From positions 1,488,001 to 1,552,000 of the forward strand of contig NZ_CP025197.1 of assembly GCF_002844395.1 (NCBI RefSeq): DNA of 64,000 nucleotides, given 5' to 3'. A model generated the notes under the pieces. It did no database searches, was not told the origin of the DNA, and saw nothing but the letters and a program-made list of their open reading frames with translations. The stretch's first letter is position 1. Every line of letters starts with the position of its first letter. Source of the stretch: Acetivibrio saccincola. GTDB lineage: Bacteria > Bacillota > Clostridia > Acetivibrionales > Acetivibrionaceae. The position numbers were made by a program, and so were the translations under genes. Of the stretch, positions 46,910 through 57,884 are shown piece after piece.

Positions 46910-49845
46910 GTGAGAAACAAAGGGTTTTTTGCAGCAATATTCATAGTTTGCATAGTTTCCGTTGTGTTTTTAATTAATGATTATGTAAAAGCACAAGAAA
47001 TTAATATTGAAATTCTAATTGATGGAGTAGATGATGTACCAAAAGTTGGACGTATAGGTGAGCCCATTAAATTTGAAGAATATATTGAAATGTGGCATAG
47101 TAGCGGTGGGTACTGGAAGTATAAAGATTTAATAATTTACGATAAAAGTTTAAAATATGATTTAGAAGATGAACGAGGATTTGAAGATGCTTTAATAGAT
47201 GCAACTAAAGGAGAGTTTGCTTTTGAATATGAGCTGGATTCTGAATTATATGAAAAGCTGATTAATACTGAAAATTTAAAAGTGGTTTGTTCAACTACTT
47301 TAAAAATCCAGTAACTGGAAAATACAAGGCTATAAATGACATTTTTTATGAAAAACCTTCTATAGAACTCAAAAATGGAAAGATATATTTCAAAGGTAAG
47401 CCAAAACTGAATTTTTATAAAAAAGAAAGAATTACTTTTGAAGATATTATCAATGACGTACTCGAAGTACAAATTCCATTTGTTGACCCTGACTATGGTA
47501 TGAACCTTTATGCCATTTGGAGCAGAAATTCCGGCGGAAATAAATCAGTTGGCTTAGGCGGTGCATGGGGTTATTTTAACAAAGATGACCCATTTGCCAC
47601 TCCTGATGTACCTACAATAGATGAAATAAAACATTTAGTAAACATACCTAATATAGAAAATTACAGTCACATCCTTGACATACCAAATATAGATAAAATT
47701 CTTGGAAGGCCAATGCAGGAACTTGGAGCAATTGCCCCTTCACAAATAAAAGACTCATCAGGACATCTTGTGGATGGATTTAAACTTATATGCGGAGGAA
47801 AGGTATATGTTTCCGATGAATGCTCCGTTGGTTCAGGAACATTTAAAAATGGCGGGGCTGTGGGCTTTCGTTTTGACTATCCAATTGTACTGACCTTTTA
47901 CGCACCGGGAAATGACCTGTCTGCAAATTTTGAAGAAATACCTTCAGGTGCTGTAAAAGACAGCGAAGTTTTAGTAAGTGTCGTAGTTAATTCCACCTTT
48001 GAAGAAGAAATAAAAACAAACTATGAGTGGGAAATTACAGATAAAAAAGGCAATAAAATAAATGCTGAGTTTTTAGGAAATGCTTCTGAAAAACAAGGAG
48101 AAGTAAAAATTCCGGCAGGAGGAGAAGCACTGTTTTATGCAATTTTTAAAATGCCGGAAAGTGATGTAAGAATACAGTTTAAAATAAATGAAAACGGACA
48201 AGAACCAGTGGAAAAATATCTTAATAATAATATTTTGGACTCCGAGTCTTTTGCAATACACTTGGTGAAAAAATATGAAACAGAAAGGACATTTGATTTA
48301 CCATATAATGCACTGTCAAGAAAAATACGCTTTCCTTTAGCTGAAGGCGAAGACATCACCGCCCGTTTAACTAAACCACGGGGGGAATGGAAAAAAGGAA
48401 GCCTTGCTACAGGAAGTTTAAACATAGAGCAAAAAGATTCTCAAATATTAAAAGGCATTAAACTATTCAAATCATACAGCCCAAAAACAATTGGTGTTAG
48501 TGAAAACAGCGATACGATAGAATTAAACCCTAATGTAACGGCAACTGTTGAAAGGCCTGTTTTTGGAGATGACCCTTTAAATAAAAAGTGGCTTAATTTA
48601 CCTGATCCTAGAAAACCAAAAGTTTTAGACGGGGAATTTACATACGGTGGAGAGGTAAGAAGGACATATGTTTACAAAAGAGATACCGGTTTATATGACG
48701 AAGATGAAATAGAAGTTGAAGGAGTGGCAAAGGCACCGTTTAATCCAGGAAGTGATAGAATATTTATAAATGCTTACATATATAACGGCAAAAAGGATTT
48801 AAAACCACCAAGTTTTGAAAATAAAATAGAGAACAACGGAAACATGTACTTGCAAAAGAGCCTATTATGGCAGAGTGAACCTTACCCTTTTGATGTGATA
48901 AGATGGATGTGCCACATAGATGAAAACGGAAGAGAACATAATTGGACTGCTGTTGACGGACAATACAAAAGAACTTTCCTCCAGCAAAACAGTGCCAATA
49001 TAAAAGTTGAAAGGATAAGAACGATGGCAGATGAATACTACCAGGGAAGGAATGCGGCAGCAAAGGGGATAAACAGAAAAGACCTGTATGACAAAGCCGT
49101 TTTTGCAACGGACAAGGAACTTCAAAGATTTGACTATCCTATAAAATCAGGCTATTATTTTAATCCTGCAGGTGAATATAAAATCACCCTTGAGACTGTG
49201 ACATATAAGCCTGTAGCTGGGAAAACAAAAGACCATGAGAATTTAGTCAACGCCCTTATTAATTCCTTCAGGTACGAAACGGATTTAATATACATAACCG
49301 ATAGAAGGGAAGCAGTTAATATAAACAACAATCCTGTAAGAAGCATAGGAGGAAAACTTCAAAAAGAGCCGGGGGCAGTATCGGTAATGAATAACCAAAG
49401 CGTCAACGGTATAAATCTTTTAACTATAGATACATCTTATAAAAGTGATTTTGAAGAAGTAAAATATAGCTCTGTAAGCGGTGGATTTACAGATGAGCGT
49501 TGGAAGCAGGTTATGGAAGGCTACAGTGAATCAGGTACTTTAGACAGCAGGGATAATTTTAAATACAGGGAATATGTAAAAGAAGGCCAGAGCATGCACA
49601 AAATAACTGAGACTACGGAAATCACAATTAAAGTAAACAAAGACAATATAAATTTTTATACCCATGCACATATGCCTGACGGAGAGTACTACATAAGGGT
49701 ATGGATGGCGGATATAAACCTTGCAAGTAATAATTTTACAAGCATAAATAATGCATATAATTCATTAGGCACTTTAAAAGGAATAGTACCTTTAGATGAA
49801 ATTAATATTACAGTAAAAGGCTCTATGCATGATGATACAAATTAA
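46910..49845 (+). pseudogene. B4: single early frameshift
   Basis: First N-terminal type, full length, no large deletion. One base is missing near 47300 (TTTAAAAATCC instead of TTTAAAAGATCC), ending the first frame at 47314. The remaining frame is open for 852 codons to the normal stop. It differs from B1 by scattered substitutions (IELNPNVTATV, GRNAAAKG). A one-base insertion would restore it, so this is the least damaged silent copy. Confidence 0.88.
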
Positions 49846-49883
49846 TTAAAGGTAAACAAATAATTAAATATTTTACTAAAAAA

Positions 49884-49914
49884 AATAACTGTTGCTATTT
49901 AGGCGGCAGTTATT
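49884..49914 (+). terminator. A-B terminator, unit 4
   Basis: Same hairpin as in unit 1. Confidence 0.85.
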
Positions 49915-50037
49915 CTTTTTATATAAGACGGATATTTAACTTTTAATCAATATTCAAAATACATGGGTTTTTTTAAAATGCACAAATTTTATATAACGGC
50001 TTCAAATAAAATATCAGGAATAGGAGTAGAAATAGCT

Positions 50038-50074
50038 TTATGATATTTTCATAATAGTTAAAAAATGATATACT
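50038..50074 (+). promoter_or_regulatory. rpn4 promoter with palindrome
   Basis: Same palindrome and TATACT box as in the other units. Confidence 0.55.
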
Positions 50075-50102
50075 ATAATAAAAGGAAAAAGAGGAGTAAA
50101 AA

Positions 50103-51140
50103 ATGCCGGAAGGAAGGATAAATAAGGAACATGACCTGGGCTACAAGCATTTATTGACGCATAAAAAGACCTTTATTCAACTGTTGAGAAGTTTTGTAAA
50201 AGAAGACTGGGTAAAGGAAATAGATGAAAGTCAGGTTATGCTGATAAATAAGAGTTATGTTTTGCAGGATTTTAAGGAAAAAGAATCGGATATAGTATAT
50301 AGGTTAAAAATAAAGGATAGGAACGTAATATTTTATTGTTTGTTGGAACTGCAATCATCAGTTGATTATCAAATGCCGCTAAGACTGTTGTTCTACATGA
50401 TAGAGATATGGCGTGATATACTGAAAAACACTGAGCATCATGAGGCAGAGCGAAAGGGTTTTAAACTTCCCTGTATAGTACCTATTGTACTGTACAATGG
50501 AGTAAATAATTGGACGGTATGCAGAAGTTTTAGGGAAATGCTTGATGGCAGTGAAATATTTTCAAATCATGTATTAGATTTTAATTATATATTGTTTGAT
50601 GTAAACAGATATGAGGAAGAGGAACTGCTGGGACTTGCAAACCTTATATCAGGAGTATTTCTATTGGACCAGAAAATAGATTCTGAACAGTTAAAGGACA
50701 GGTTGGTAAAAATGATAGAGATATTAGGGGACCTGTCGGAAGAGGAATTTGGTTTATTTAAAGGTTGGCTAAAATGGATATTAAAGCCGAGGATATCAGA
50801 GGAATTGCGTTTTAAGATAGATGACATACTGGAAAAATCGAGACCAACGGAGGTGGAAAATATGGTTTACAATCTTGCCAATACAATTGACGAAATGACT
50901 CAAAAAGCTATGGAAAAGGGAATAGAAGAAGGAATACAAAAGGGAATACAAAAGGGAATAGAAGAGGGAATACAAAAGGGAATAGAAGAAGGATTACAAA
51001 AGGGAATAAAAGAAGGGGTATTGAAAGTTGCGAAATCAGCCTTGGAGAAGGGGGCAGGCATAGACTTTGTAGCAAGTATTACCGAATTGGATATTGAAAT
51101 AGTAAAGAAACTAAAGGAAGAAATTGAAAGGACAAAATAA
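50103..51140 (+). CDS. C4: Rpn-family nuclease, 9 repeats
   Basis: 345 residues, the shortest complete copy, with nine four-residue repeats. One Asp-to-Gly change (EKGAGIDF). Nuclease core as in C1. Confidence 0.87.
   Translation: MPEGRINKEHDLGYKHLLTHKKTFIQLLRSFVKEDWVKEIDESQVMLINKSYVLQDFKEKESDIVYRLKIKDRNVIFYCLLELQSSVDYQMPLRLLFYMIEIWRDILKNTEHHEAERKGFKLPCIVPIVLYNGVNNWTVCRSFREMLDGSEIFSNHVLDFNYILFDVNRYEEEELLGLANLISGVFLLDQKIDSEQLKDRLVKMIEILGDLSEEEFGLFKGWLKWILKPRISEELRFKIDDILEKSRPTEVENMVYNLANTIDEMTQKAMEKGIEEGIQKGIQKGIEEGIQKGIEEGLQKGIKEGVLKVAKSALEKGAGIDFVASITELDIEIVKKLKEEIERTK
50862..51140 (+). CDS. Intragenic C-terminal Rpn product, unit 4
   Basis: Same internal start; predicted length 92 residues, the shortest of the four. 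Confidence 0.6.
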   Translation: MVYNLANTIDEMTQKAMEKGIEEGIQKGIQKGIEEGIQKGIEEGLQKGIKEGVLKVAKSALEKGAGIDFVASITELDIEIVKKLKEEIERTK

Positions 51141-51182
51141 AAATTTTATAAGTATGTCAAAAGTATTCTAAAAGCAAAGAGA

Positions 51183-51199
51183 AGGGGAATAGTTCCCCT
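51183..51199 (+). terminator. rpn4 terminator
   Basis: AGGGGAA/TTCCCCT hairpin with T-run. Confidence 0.85.
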
Positions 51200-51239
51200 A
51201 TATTTTTGGTTAAAAGAGGGAATGAAGAGGAACTGCCGT

Positions 51240-51593
51240 ATTAATATTTCTTTGTGTGGTGGTAAACGGTAATAGAATAAACTTTTCGGATGCCCAGCCA
51301 TTTATAGATGAAAATGGTCGTACATAGGTGCCTGTAAGGTTTGTAAGTGAGGGGCTGGGTGCAAAAATGTTGAATGGAATGCTTTCATAATGACGGTATA
51401 TATAACGACGGCAGGAGTTGTGCAAGTTTCAAGTCCGGAAGAGGGAGAAATAAGGTATTATGATGGCATTGCATTTAATCTTGGGACGGACGTTGATGAG
51501 TTTGGAAGGATGATTATAGGGAAGTCCCAGGTGTTTTTATTAAAGATGGCGGACCAGTTGGATTTTATGAAGGAAAGTTGGGTAAAGGGATAA
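51240..51593 (+). pseudogene. D4: decayed CuAO fragment
   Basis: Shares the TAG and the AAAAATGTTGAATGG change with D3, and the terminal TAA with D2. Confidence 0.75.
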
Positions 51594-51880
51594 AGAAATA
51601 CAGTAACATATAGTGTAACGAAGGCAAGCGTGGCAGAGATACCGAAAGAAAATAAACTTACGTAGGAACTATCAGATAAACACGGAGAATATTTTAAGGA
51701 ATATCTTAATTAGTGAAATAGATAATATAAGAGTATATAAAAATGTAAACAAAAACCATAAAACATACGATAAAAACATTAGATGATAATAAATACATTT
51801 AAATTCTAAAAGCAAGAAATTAAAAGTTTTTTAATATACAAGTATATTCGTTTGAAAAATTCATATGGAGGTTTGAAAAA

Positions 51881-52867
51881 ATGAAAAAGATTGCTTTTAT
51901 ACTAGTACTAATAACAGTTGTAAGCACAATACTTACAGTAAATATTTTTGCTGCAAAAATACCTCTTCGTGTGGTGGTAAACGGCAGTAGGATAAACTTT
52001 CCTGATGCCCAGCCCTTTATTGATGAAAATGGCCGTACACAAGTACCTGTAAGATTTGTAAGTGAGGCATTAGGAGCAGATGTAGGATGGGACGGCAAAA
52101 CAAAGACGGTCACTATAGAACAGGGAAGAAATAAAATAACTTTGGTGGTAGGGAAATCAGAGTATACAGTTAACGGCAAGACAATGGAAATGGACACAAC
52201 TGTGCTTTTATTGGAAGACAGGACATTTGTACCTGTAAGGTTTGTAAGTGAGGGACTAGGTGCAAATGTTGAGTGGAATGCTTCAATAAGGACGGTGTAT
52301 ATAACAACGGGAGGGGCTGTACCAACTCCAAGTCCTGAAGAGGGGGAAATAAGGTATTATGACGGCATTGCCTTTAATCCTGCAACAGATGTTGATGAAT
52401 TTGGAAGGATGACGATAGAGAAGTCCCAGGAGTTTTTATTGAAGATGGCAGACCAGTTAGCTTTTGTGAAAGAAAATGGTAAGTATTATATTATAGGTGA
52501 GTATCCAGAAATACCGGAGGAATTTGAGTGGTCATTAGGGATTGGTATAAACCTTAAAAGCGGGGGTACACGAACTTTTGCTCCAGGAACCAGGGTACCA
52601 GGGTTTGATATACCTCGAGAAGGAACTTTCAAAAAGGATACAACAGGACTAATAGAAATAAATGATGTTAGGGGAATTGGTATAGTTATTGCAGTTCGTA
52701 ATAAAGAAATAAAAGAGTATTTAGGGGTATTAGAAATTGCTTATTTGATGGAAGGTACATTAGGTGATGGGACAACGAGAAGAGCAAACTTTATTCCAGA
52801 GACGGCAAAAAATCAAAGAATACCTTATACCGATACTTTTAACTTTGAGAAGATGTTTCAATGGTAA
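51881..52867 (+). CDS. A5: secreted CuAO-N protein, second C-terminal type
   Basis: 328 residues, same signal peptide and CuAO-N domain as A1. From about residue 222 on, the C-terminal domain is of a second type (SLGIGINLKSGGTRTFAPGT; IEINDVRGIGIVIAVRNKEI; GVLEIAYLMEGTLGDGTTRR). Both types have the same length and framework, so they look like alleles of one domain. Confidence 0.85.
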   Translation: MKKIAFILVLITVVSTILTVNIFAAKIPLRVVVNGSRINFPDAQPFIDENGRTQVPVRFVSEALGADVGWDGKTKTVTIEQGRNKITLVVGKSEYTVNGKTMEMDTTVLLLEDRTFVPVRFVSEGLGANVEWNASIRTVYITTGGAVPTPSPEEGEIRYYDGIAFNPATDVDEFGRMTIEKSQEFLLKMADQLAFVKENGKYYIIGEYPEIPEEFEWSLGIGINLKSGGTRTFAPGTRVPGFDIPREGTFKKDTTGLIEINDVRGIGIVIAVRNKEIKEYLGVLEIAYLMEGTLGDGTTRRANFIPETAKNQRIPYTDTFNFEKMFQW

Positions 52868-52888
52868 AAGAAGGTAGGTGAAACAATA

Positions 52889-55713
52889 GTGAAAAATATA
52901 GGGGTTTTCACAATAATATTCATAGTTTTCATTGTTGCTAATGTGTTTTTAATTAATGAATATGTAAAAGCACAAGAAATTAATATTGAAGTTTTAATTG
53001 ATGGTTTGGATGATGTACCAAATGTAGGTCGTATAGGTGAGTCTATTAAATTTGAAAAACACATTGAAATGTGGCATCACAGTGGAGGATATTGGAGTTA
53101 TGAAGGTATAAAAATTTATGATAGTGAGTTAGAAAATAATTTAACTGATGAAGATGCTTTAGCAAAAGCAATTAAAGGCGAATTTACATTTGAATGCGAT
53201 CTGGATTCTGAACTGTATGAAAGGCTAATTAAAATCGAAGATTTAAAGGTAGTTTGTTCAACTACTTTAAAAAATCCAATAACGGATGAGTATAAGACCA
53301 TATATGACATCTTTTATGAAAAACCTTCTATAGAGCTCAAAAATGGCAAAATATATTTTAAAGGCAAACCAAAACTTAATTTTTTTAAAGGGAACCGGAT
53401 TAATTTTGAATATATAATAGGAGACATACTTGATGTACAAATTCCATTTGTTGACCCTGACTATGGTATGAACCTTTATGCCATTTGGAGTAGAAAATCC
53501 GGTGGAAATAAATCAGTTGGTTTAGGCGGTGCATGGGGTTATTTTAATAAAGACGACCCATTTGCCACTCCTAATGTACCTACAATAGATGAAATAAAAC
53601 ATTTAGTAAACATACCTAATATAGAAAATTACAGCCACATTCTTGACATACCCAATATAGATAAAACCTTGAAATACCAATACAGGAACTTGGAGCAATT
53701 GCCCCTTCACAAATAAAAGACTCCTCAGGACACCTTGTGGATGGATTTAAACTTGTATGCGGAGGAAAGGTATATGTTTCCGATGAATGCTCCGTTGGTT
53801 CAGGAACATTTAAAAATGGCGGGGCTGTGGGCTTTCGTTTTGACTATCCAATTGTACTGACCTTTTACGCACCGGGAAATGACCTGTCTGCAAATTTTGA
53901 AGAAATACCTTCAGGTGCTGTAAAAGACAGCGAAGTTTTAGTAAGTGTCGTAGTTAATTAACAGGGTGAAGTAAAAATACCGGCAGGAGGAGAAGCACTG
54001 TTTTATGCAATTTTTAAAATGCCGGAAAGTGATGTAAGAATACAGTTTAAAATAAATGAAAACGGACAAAAACCTTTGGAAAAATATCTTAATAATAATA
54101 TTTTGGACTCCGAGTCTTTTGCAATACACTTGGTGAAAAAATATGAAACAGAAAGGACATTTGATTTACCATATAATGCACTGTCAAGAAAAATACGCTT
54201 TCCTTTAGCTGAAGGCGAAGACATCACCGCCCGTTTAACTAAACCACGGGGTGAATGGAAAAAAGGAAGCCTTGCTACAGGAAGTTTAAACATAGAGCAA
54301 AAAGATTCTCAAATATTAAAAGGCATTAAACTATTCAAATCATACAGCCCAAAAACAATTGGTGTTAGTGAAAACAGCGATACGATAGAATTAAACCCTA
54401 ATGTAACGGCAACTGTTGAAAGGCCTGTTTTTGGAGATGACCCTTTAAATAAAAAGTGGCTTAATTTACCTGATCCTAGAAAACCAAAAGTTTTAGACGG
54501 GGAATTTACATACGGTGGAGAGGTAAGAAGGACATATGTTTACAAAAGAGATACCGGTCTGTATGACGAAGATGAAATAGAAGTTGAAGGAGTGGCAAAG
54601 GCACCGTTTAATCCAGGAAGTGATAGAATATTTATAAATGCTTACATATATAACGGCAAAAAGGATTTAAAACCACCAAGTTTTGAAAATAAAATAGAGA
54701 ACAACGGAAACATGTACTTGCAAAAGAGCCTATTATGGCAGAGTGAACCTTACCCTTTTGATGTGATAAGATGGATGTGCCACATAGATGAAAACGGAAG
54801 AGAACATAATTGGACTGCTGTTGACGGACAATACAAAAGAACTTTCCTCCAGCAAAACAGTGCCAATATAAAAGTTGAAAGGATAAGAACGATGGCAGAT
54901 GAATACTACCAGGGAAGGAATGCGGCAGCAAAGGGGATAAACAGAAAAGACCTGTATGACAAAGCCGTTTTTGCAACGGACAAGGAACTTCAAAGATTTG
55001 ACTATCCTATAAAATCAGGCTATTATTTTAATCCTGCAGGTGAATATAAAATCACCCTTGAGACTGTGACATATAAGCCTGTAGCTGGGAAAACAAAAGA
55101 CCATGAGAATTTAGTCAACGCCCTTATTAATTCCTTCAGGTACGAAACGGATTTAATATACATAACCGATAGAAGGGAAGCAGTTAATATAAACAACAAT
55201 CCTGTAAGAAGCATAGGAGGAAAACTTCAAAAAGAGCCGGGGGCAGTATCGGTAATGAATAACCAAAGCGTCAACGGTATAAATCTTTTAACTATAGATA
55301 CATCTTATAAAAGTGATTTTGAAGAAGTAAAATACAGCTCTGTAAGCGGTGGATTTACAGATGAGCGTTGGAAGCAGGTTATGGAAGGCTACAGTGAATC
55401 AGGTACTTTAGACAGCAGGGATAATTTTAAATACAGGGAATATGTAAAAGAAGGCCAGAGCATGTACAAAATAACCGAAACTACGGAAATCACAATTAAA
55501 GTAAACAAAGACAATATAAATTTTTATACCCATGCACACATGCCTGACGGAGAGTACTACATAAGGGTATGGATGGCGGATATAAACCTTGCAAGTAATA
55601 ATTTTACAAGCATAAATAATGCATACAATTTGCTGGGTACCTTAAAAGGAATAGTGCCTTTAGATGAGATTATAATTACGGTAAAAGGCTCTATGTATGA
55701 TGATACAAACTAA
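52889..55713 (+). pseudogene. B5: broken copy, second N-terminal type
   Basis: N-terminal type as in B3. It shares with B3 the 1-bp deletion (near 53668) and the 99-bp deletion with TAA at the joint (53959-53961), but not the 598-bp deletion. The C-terminal 564 codons are open from 54019 and resemble B4 in their substitutions (IELNPNVTATV). The 3' end differs slightly (NLLGTLKGIV, SMYDDTN). Confidence 0.9.
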
Positions 55714-55756
55714 TTAAAGATAAATAATTAAATATTTTACCAAAAAGAATAACCGT

Positions 55757-56021
55757 TGTATTTTTATTGGACCAGAAAATAGACTCGAATCAGCTAAAAG
55801 ACAGATTGGTAAAAATGATAAAAATATTAAAGGACCTGTCGGAAGAGGAATTTGGTTTATTTAAAGGTTGGTTTAAATGGATATTAAAGCCGAGGATATC
55901 AGAAGAATTGCGTTTTAAGATAGATGACATACTGGAAAAATCGAGACCAACGGAGGTGGAAAATATGGTTTACAATCTTGCCAATACAATTGACGAAATG
56001 ACTCAAAAAGCTATGGTGTAG
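55757..56021 (+). pseudogene. rpn5 fragment between a deletion and a transposon end
   Basis: The sequence jumps from the broken A-B terminator (AATAACCGTTG) into rpn at LDQKID, about codon 190, and stops at KAMV because the transposon begins at 56017. The nuclease core is gone. The internal GGAGGT-7-ATG site (ATG 55965) is kept but opens only an 18-residue frame. Confidence 0.88.
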
Positions 56022-56169
56022 ATTTTCATTTTAATTTAGGTAAATCTACCCTTATTTTATCACATTAAAATAGGTGAAAAAAATTTTTAACCCTACCGCA
56101 ATTTGAAAAAATATTTTCACTTTACAGTAGGATTATTTTTTATAATATATTGCGGAGGGTGATGTAAAA

Positions 56170-56649
56170 ATGCAATATATCTTCAATGTTCATGAAGGAA
56201 TTCATGAATATATTAAACTTGGGAGAAATTATCCTTTTCCACCGCCACCAACTAAAAGATGTCACAATCCAAAATGCAATAAATTAGTTAGTTTCCGCAA
56301 ACATGGCTTCTATGAAAGATATTATTACTCAAAAGAATATAAAGGGAAAATAGTAATCAGACGCTATATATGTCCTCTATGTGGATGCACCATATCATAT
56401 ATTCCTAACTTTTGTTTACCCGGATTTATTAATGCAGTAAATCATATTTTTGAATACATATATAATTTATTTTATCGTAAAGGTAGTATTAATTCAGTTA
56501 TAAAACAACTAAATCTAAAAAACAACGTACAGTTTTCAAGGCAAATTCTATACTATTACAGAAAAAAATTCATTAAAAATCTCAATACAATACAAAATGG
56601 ATTAAGACAAATAATACACAAAGTGAAATTACCGGATGAAACTCTTTAG
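56170..56649 (+). pseudogene. DUF6431-type protein, truncated (copy 2)
   Basis: 159 residues identical to copy 1 apart from one Ile-to-Val change (FINAVNHIF). It stops right after KLPDETL at the deletion joint. The zinc ribbon is intact, so a partial function in end or target binding is possible, but the C-terminus is missing. Confidence 0.65.
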
Positions 56650-56904
56650 AAGAAAAGCTTCTTTTACGTGTAAAACGCAAAGTTAACCATGACGGTACAT
56701 TTTTTTACAAGGCTAGAATCTGCCGGTTTACATGAAAATATATTTACCCAGGCTGCAATTGAAGCTATTTATTCTGCATCAAAAGGCGTACCCCGCCTTG
56801 TTAACAGTCTTGCAACCTCAAGCCTTATGTATGCTTGTTCAATAAAGCAAAAGCATGTAGATGAAGAAATCGTATACCAAGGACAAAAAGACTTTGATAT
56901 CTAA
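56644..56904 (+). pseudogene. Fused remnants of DDE transposase C-terminus and AAA ATPase C-terminus
   Basis: Directly after the joint the DNA reads LEEKLLLRVKRKVNHDGTFF, which resembles the C-terminal beta-barrel segment of Mu/TniA-type transposases. It then joins FTRLESAGLHENIFTQAAIE, the lid region of the ExeA/TniB-like ATPase also seen in copy 1, ending at 56904. Neither protein can be functional. Confidence 0.6.
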
Positions 56905-57235
56905 AATACTTTTATCTTTAACCGGCAGCCTTAGTACAACGGTTATAAACCGTTTAAGTAATAAATGTTGTAAACTTATTGAATTTATACTTAAAAGTTT
57001 TCTATTATCAATATTTTGATTAAAATTTTAAGAGCAGTTAATCTGCTCATTTTTATTATACAAATTTGAAAGTGTTATGCAATACTTATTTTTCCAAATT
57101 TTATTTTGAATCCTACTGGAATTTGAAAATTTGATTATCGCGTTCCTATTTTAATTTGAAAATATTCACTAATTTGTGGTAAAATTGACCTAAAATAATT
57201 TGAAAATATTATCTAATTTAATTTGAAAATTTACA
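56905..57235. other. Right end region of transposon copy 2
   Basis: Contains a terminator-like hairpin GAGCAG/CTGCTC (57032-57048) followed by ATTTTTATT. AATCCTACTG near 57110 is an inverted copy of CAGTAGGATT at the left end. The direct AATTTGAAAAT repeats lead to ACA at 57233-57235. No gene. Confidence 0.6.
57032..57055 (+). terminator. Terminator of the transposon operon
   Basis: GAGCAG, loop TTAAT, CTGCTC, then ATTTTTAT. It is absent from copy 1 because of that copy's second deletion. Confidence 0.6.
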
Positions 57236-57319
57236 TCATATATTGTCATTTAATTCAATTAACCCTGGAAAGAACCAATTAAATTTTACCACTGACAATA
57301 TGAATATGCGGCTTTCATT

Positions 57320-57568
57320 ATGTCAAAGACAGCGGAACGTTTTCCTGAAGTTGGCATTGACGGAGGAATAGATTGTGCCGGAGGTTTTGTAGATGGATGT
57401 ACATATTCGTGTAATTTATATGGATTTGAAAGGATAACTCTTGCAACAGAGAATATTGCTCAGACAATAAAACAGATATTAGAGAAACTCGAGATTAAAC
57501 CGATGAGGCGGGCAGGAAGATACGGTTGGAATCTTAAAGAATGTTCAACTATTCGTTATATAATTTAA
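57320..57568 (+). CDS. Hypothetical 82-residue protein or remnant
   Basis: The frame MSKTAERFPEVGIDGGIDCA...GWNLKECSTIRYII has no ribosome binding site and begins 85 bp after the transposon end. Gly/Cys-rich N-terminal half and a charged helix (NIAQTIKQILEKLEIKPMRR). No family recognised; it could be the truncated remainder of a larger gene cut by the transposon. Confidence 0.35.
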   Translation: MSKTAERFPEVGIDGGIDCAGGFVDGCTYSCNLYGFERITLATENIAQTIKQILEKLEIKPMRRAGRYGWNLKECSTIRYII

Positions 57569-57884
57569 TTGATGACAATAAGTGGAAAACTAAGTATATT
57601 GATGCAAAAGCTAAGATTATTAAAGAGATTTCTGGCGGAAAACAAGAGTATACTCCGGAGGAATATGAACAATTTGTGAAAAAAATTTCAGAAATTGAGT
57701 TGTTTGATAGTGTAGACTTCACTTATTATTGTACTTGCTGCGCGTTATAATTAAAAATGAGCTTTGTGCTTTGACTTGCATAAAAGAAGAAGGAAGAATA
57801 TGGCTGGAGTTTAGAGTGGTTTCAGAAATTAGGGAGGAGTTTGAAAAAGAGCTCCGATCTTGCGGTATATCAATATTAGATTAA
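57541..57884 (+). pseudogene. Unknown protein with a frameshift
   Basis: One frame (57541-57750) reads NLIDDNKWKTKYIDAKAKII and KEISGGKQEYTPEEYEQF, to FTYYC. The other frame then takes over, VIIKNELCALTCIKEEGRIW, EFRVVSEIREEFEKELRSCG, to a stop at 57882-57884. The two halves together look like one soluble protein of about 110 residues. Not recognised. Confidence 0.4.

Larger units (their letters stand above)
45688..51664 (+). repeat. Array unit 4 (A4-B4x-rpn4-D4)
   Basis: 5977 bp, nearly the length of unit 1 and without large deletions. Confidence 0.9.
51665..56016 (+). repeat. Array unit 5, truncated (A5-B5x-rpn5 fragment)
   Basis: Ends where a transposon copy begins inside rpn5. The promoter and first half of rpn5 are also lost by an internal deletion. 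There is no D element. Confidence 0.9.
56017..57235 (+). mobile_element. TGT...ACA transposon, deletion derivative copy 2
   Basis: Same ends as the copy at 19899-21189 and nearly identical sequence where both are present. Its internal deletion differs: it keeps a piece of the transposase C-terminus and the sequence after the ATPase gene. Flanking 5-mers TATGG and TCATA do not match, and the right flank is not the rest of rpn5, so one flank was lost or exchanged. It has the same orientation as copy 1, 36 kb away. Confidence 0.75.
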
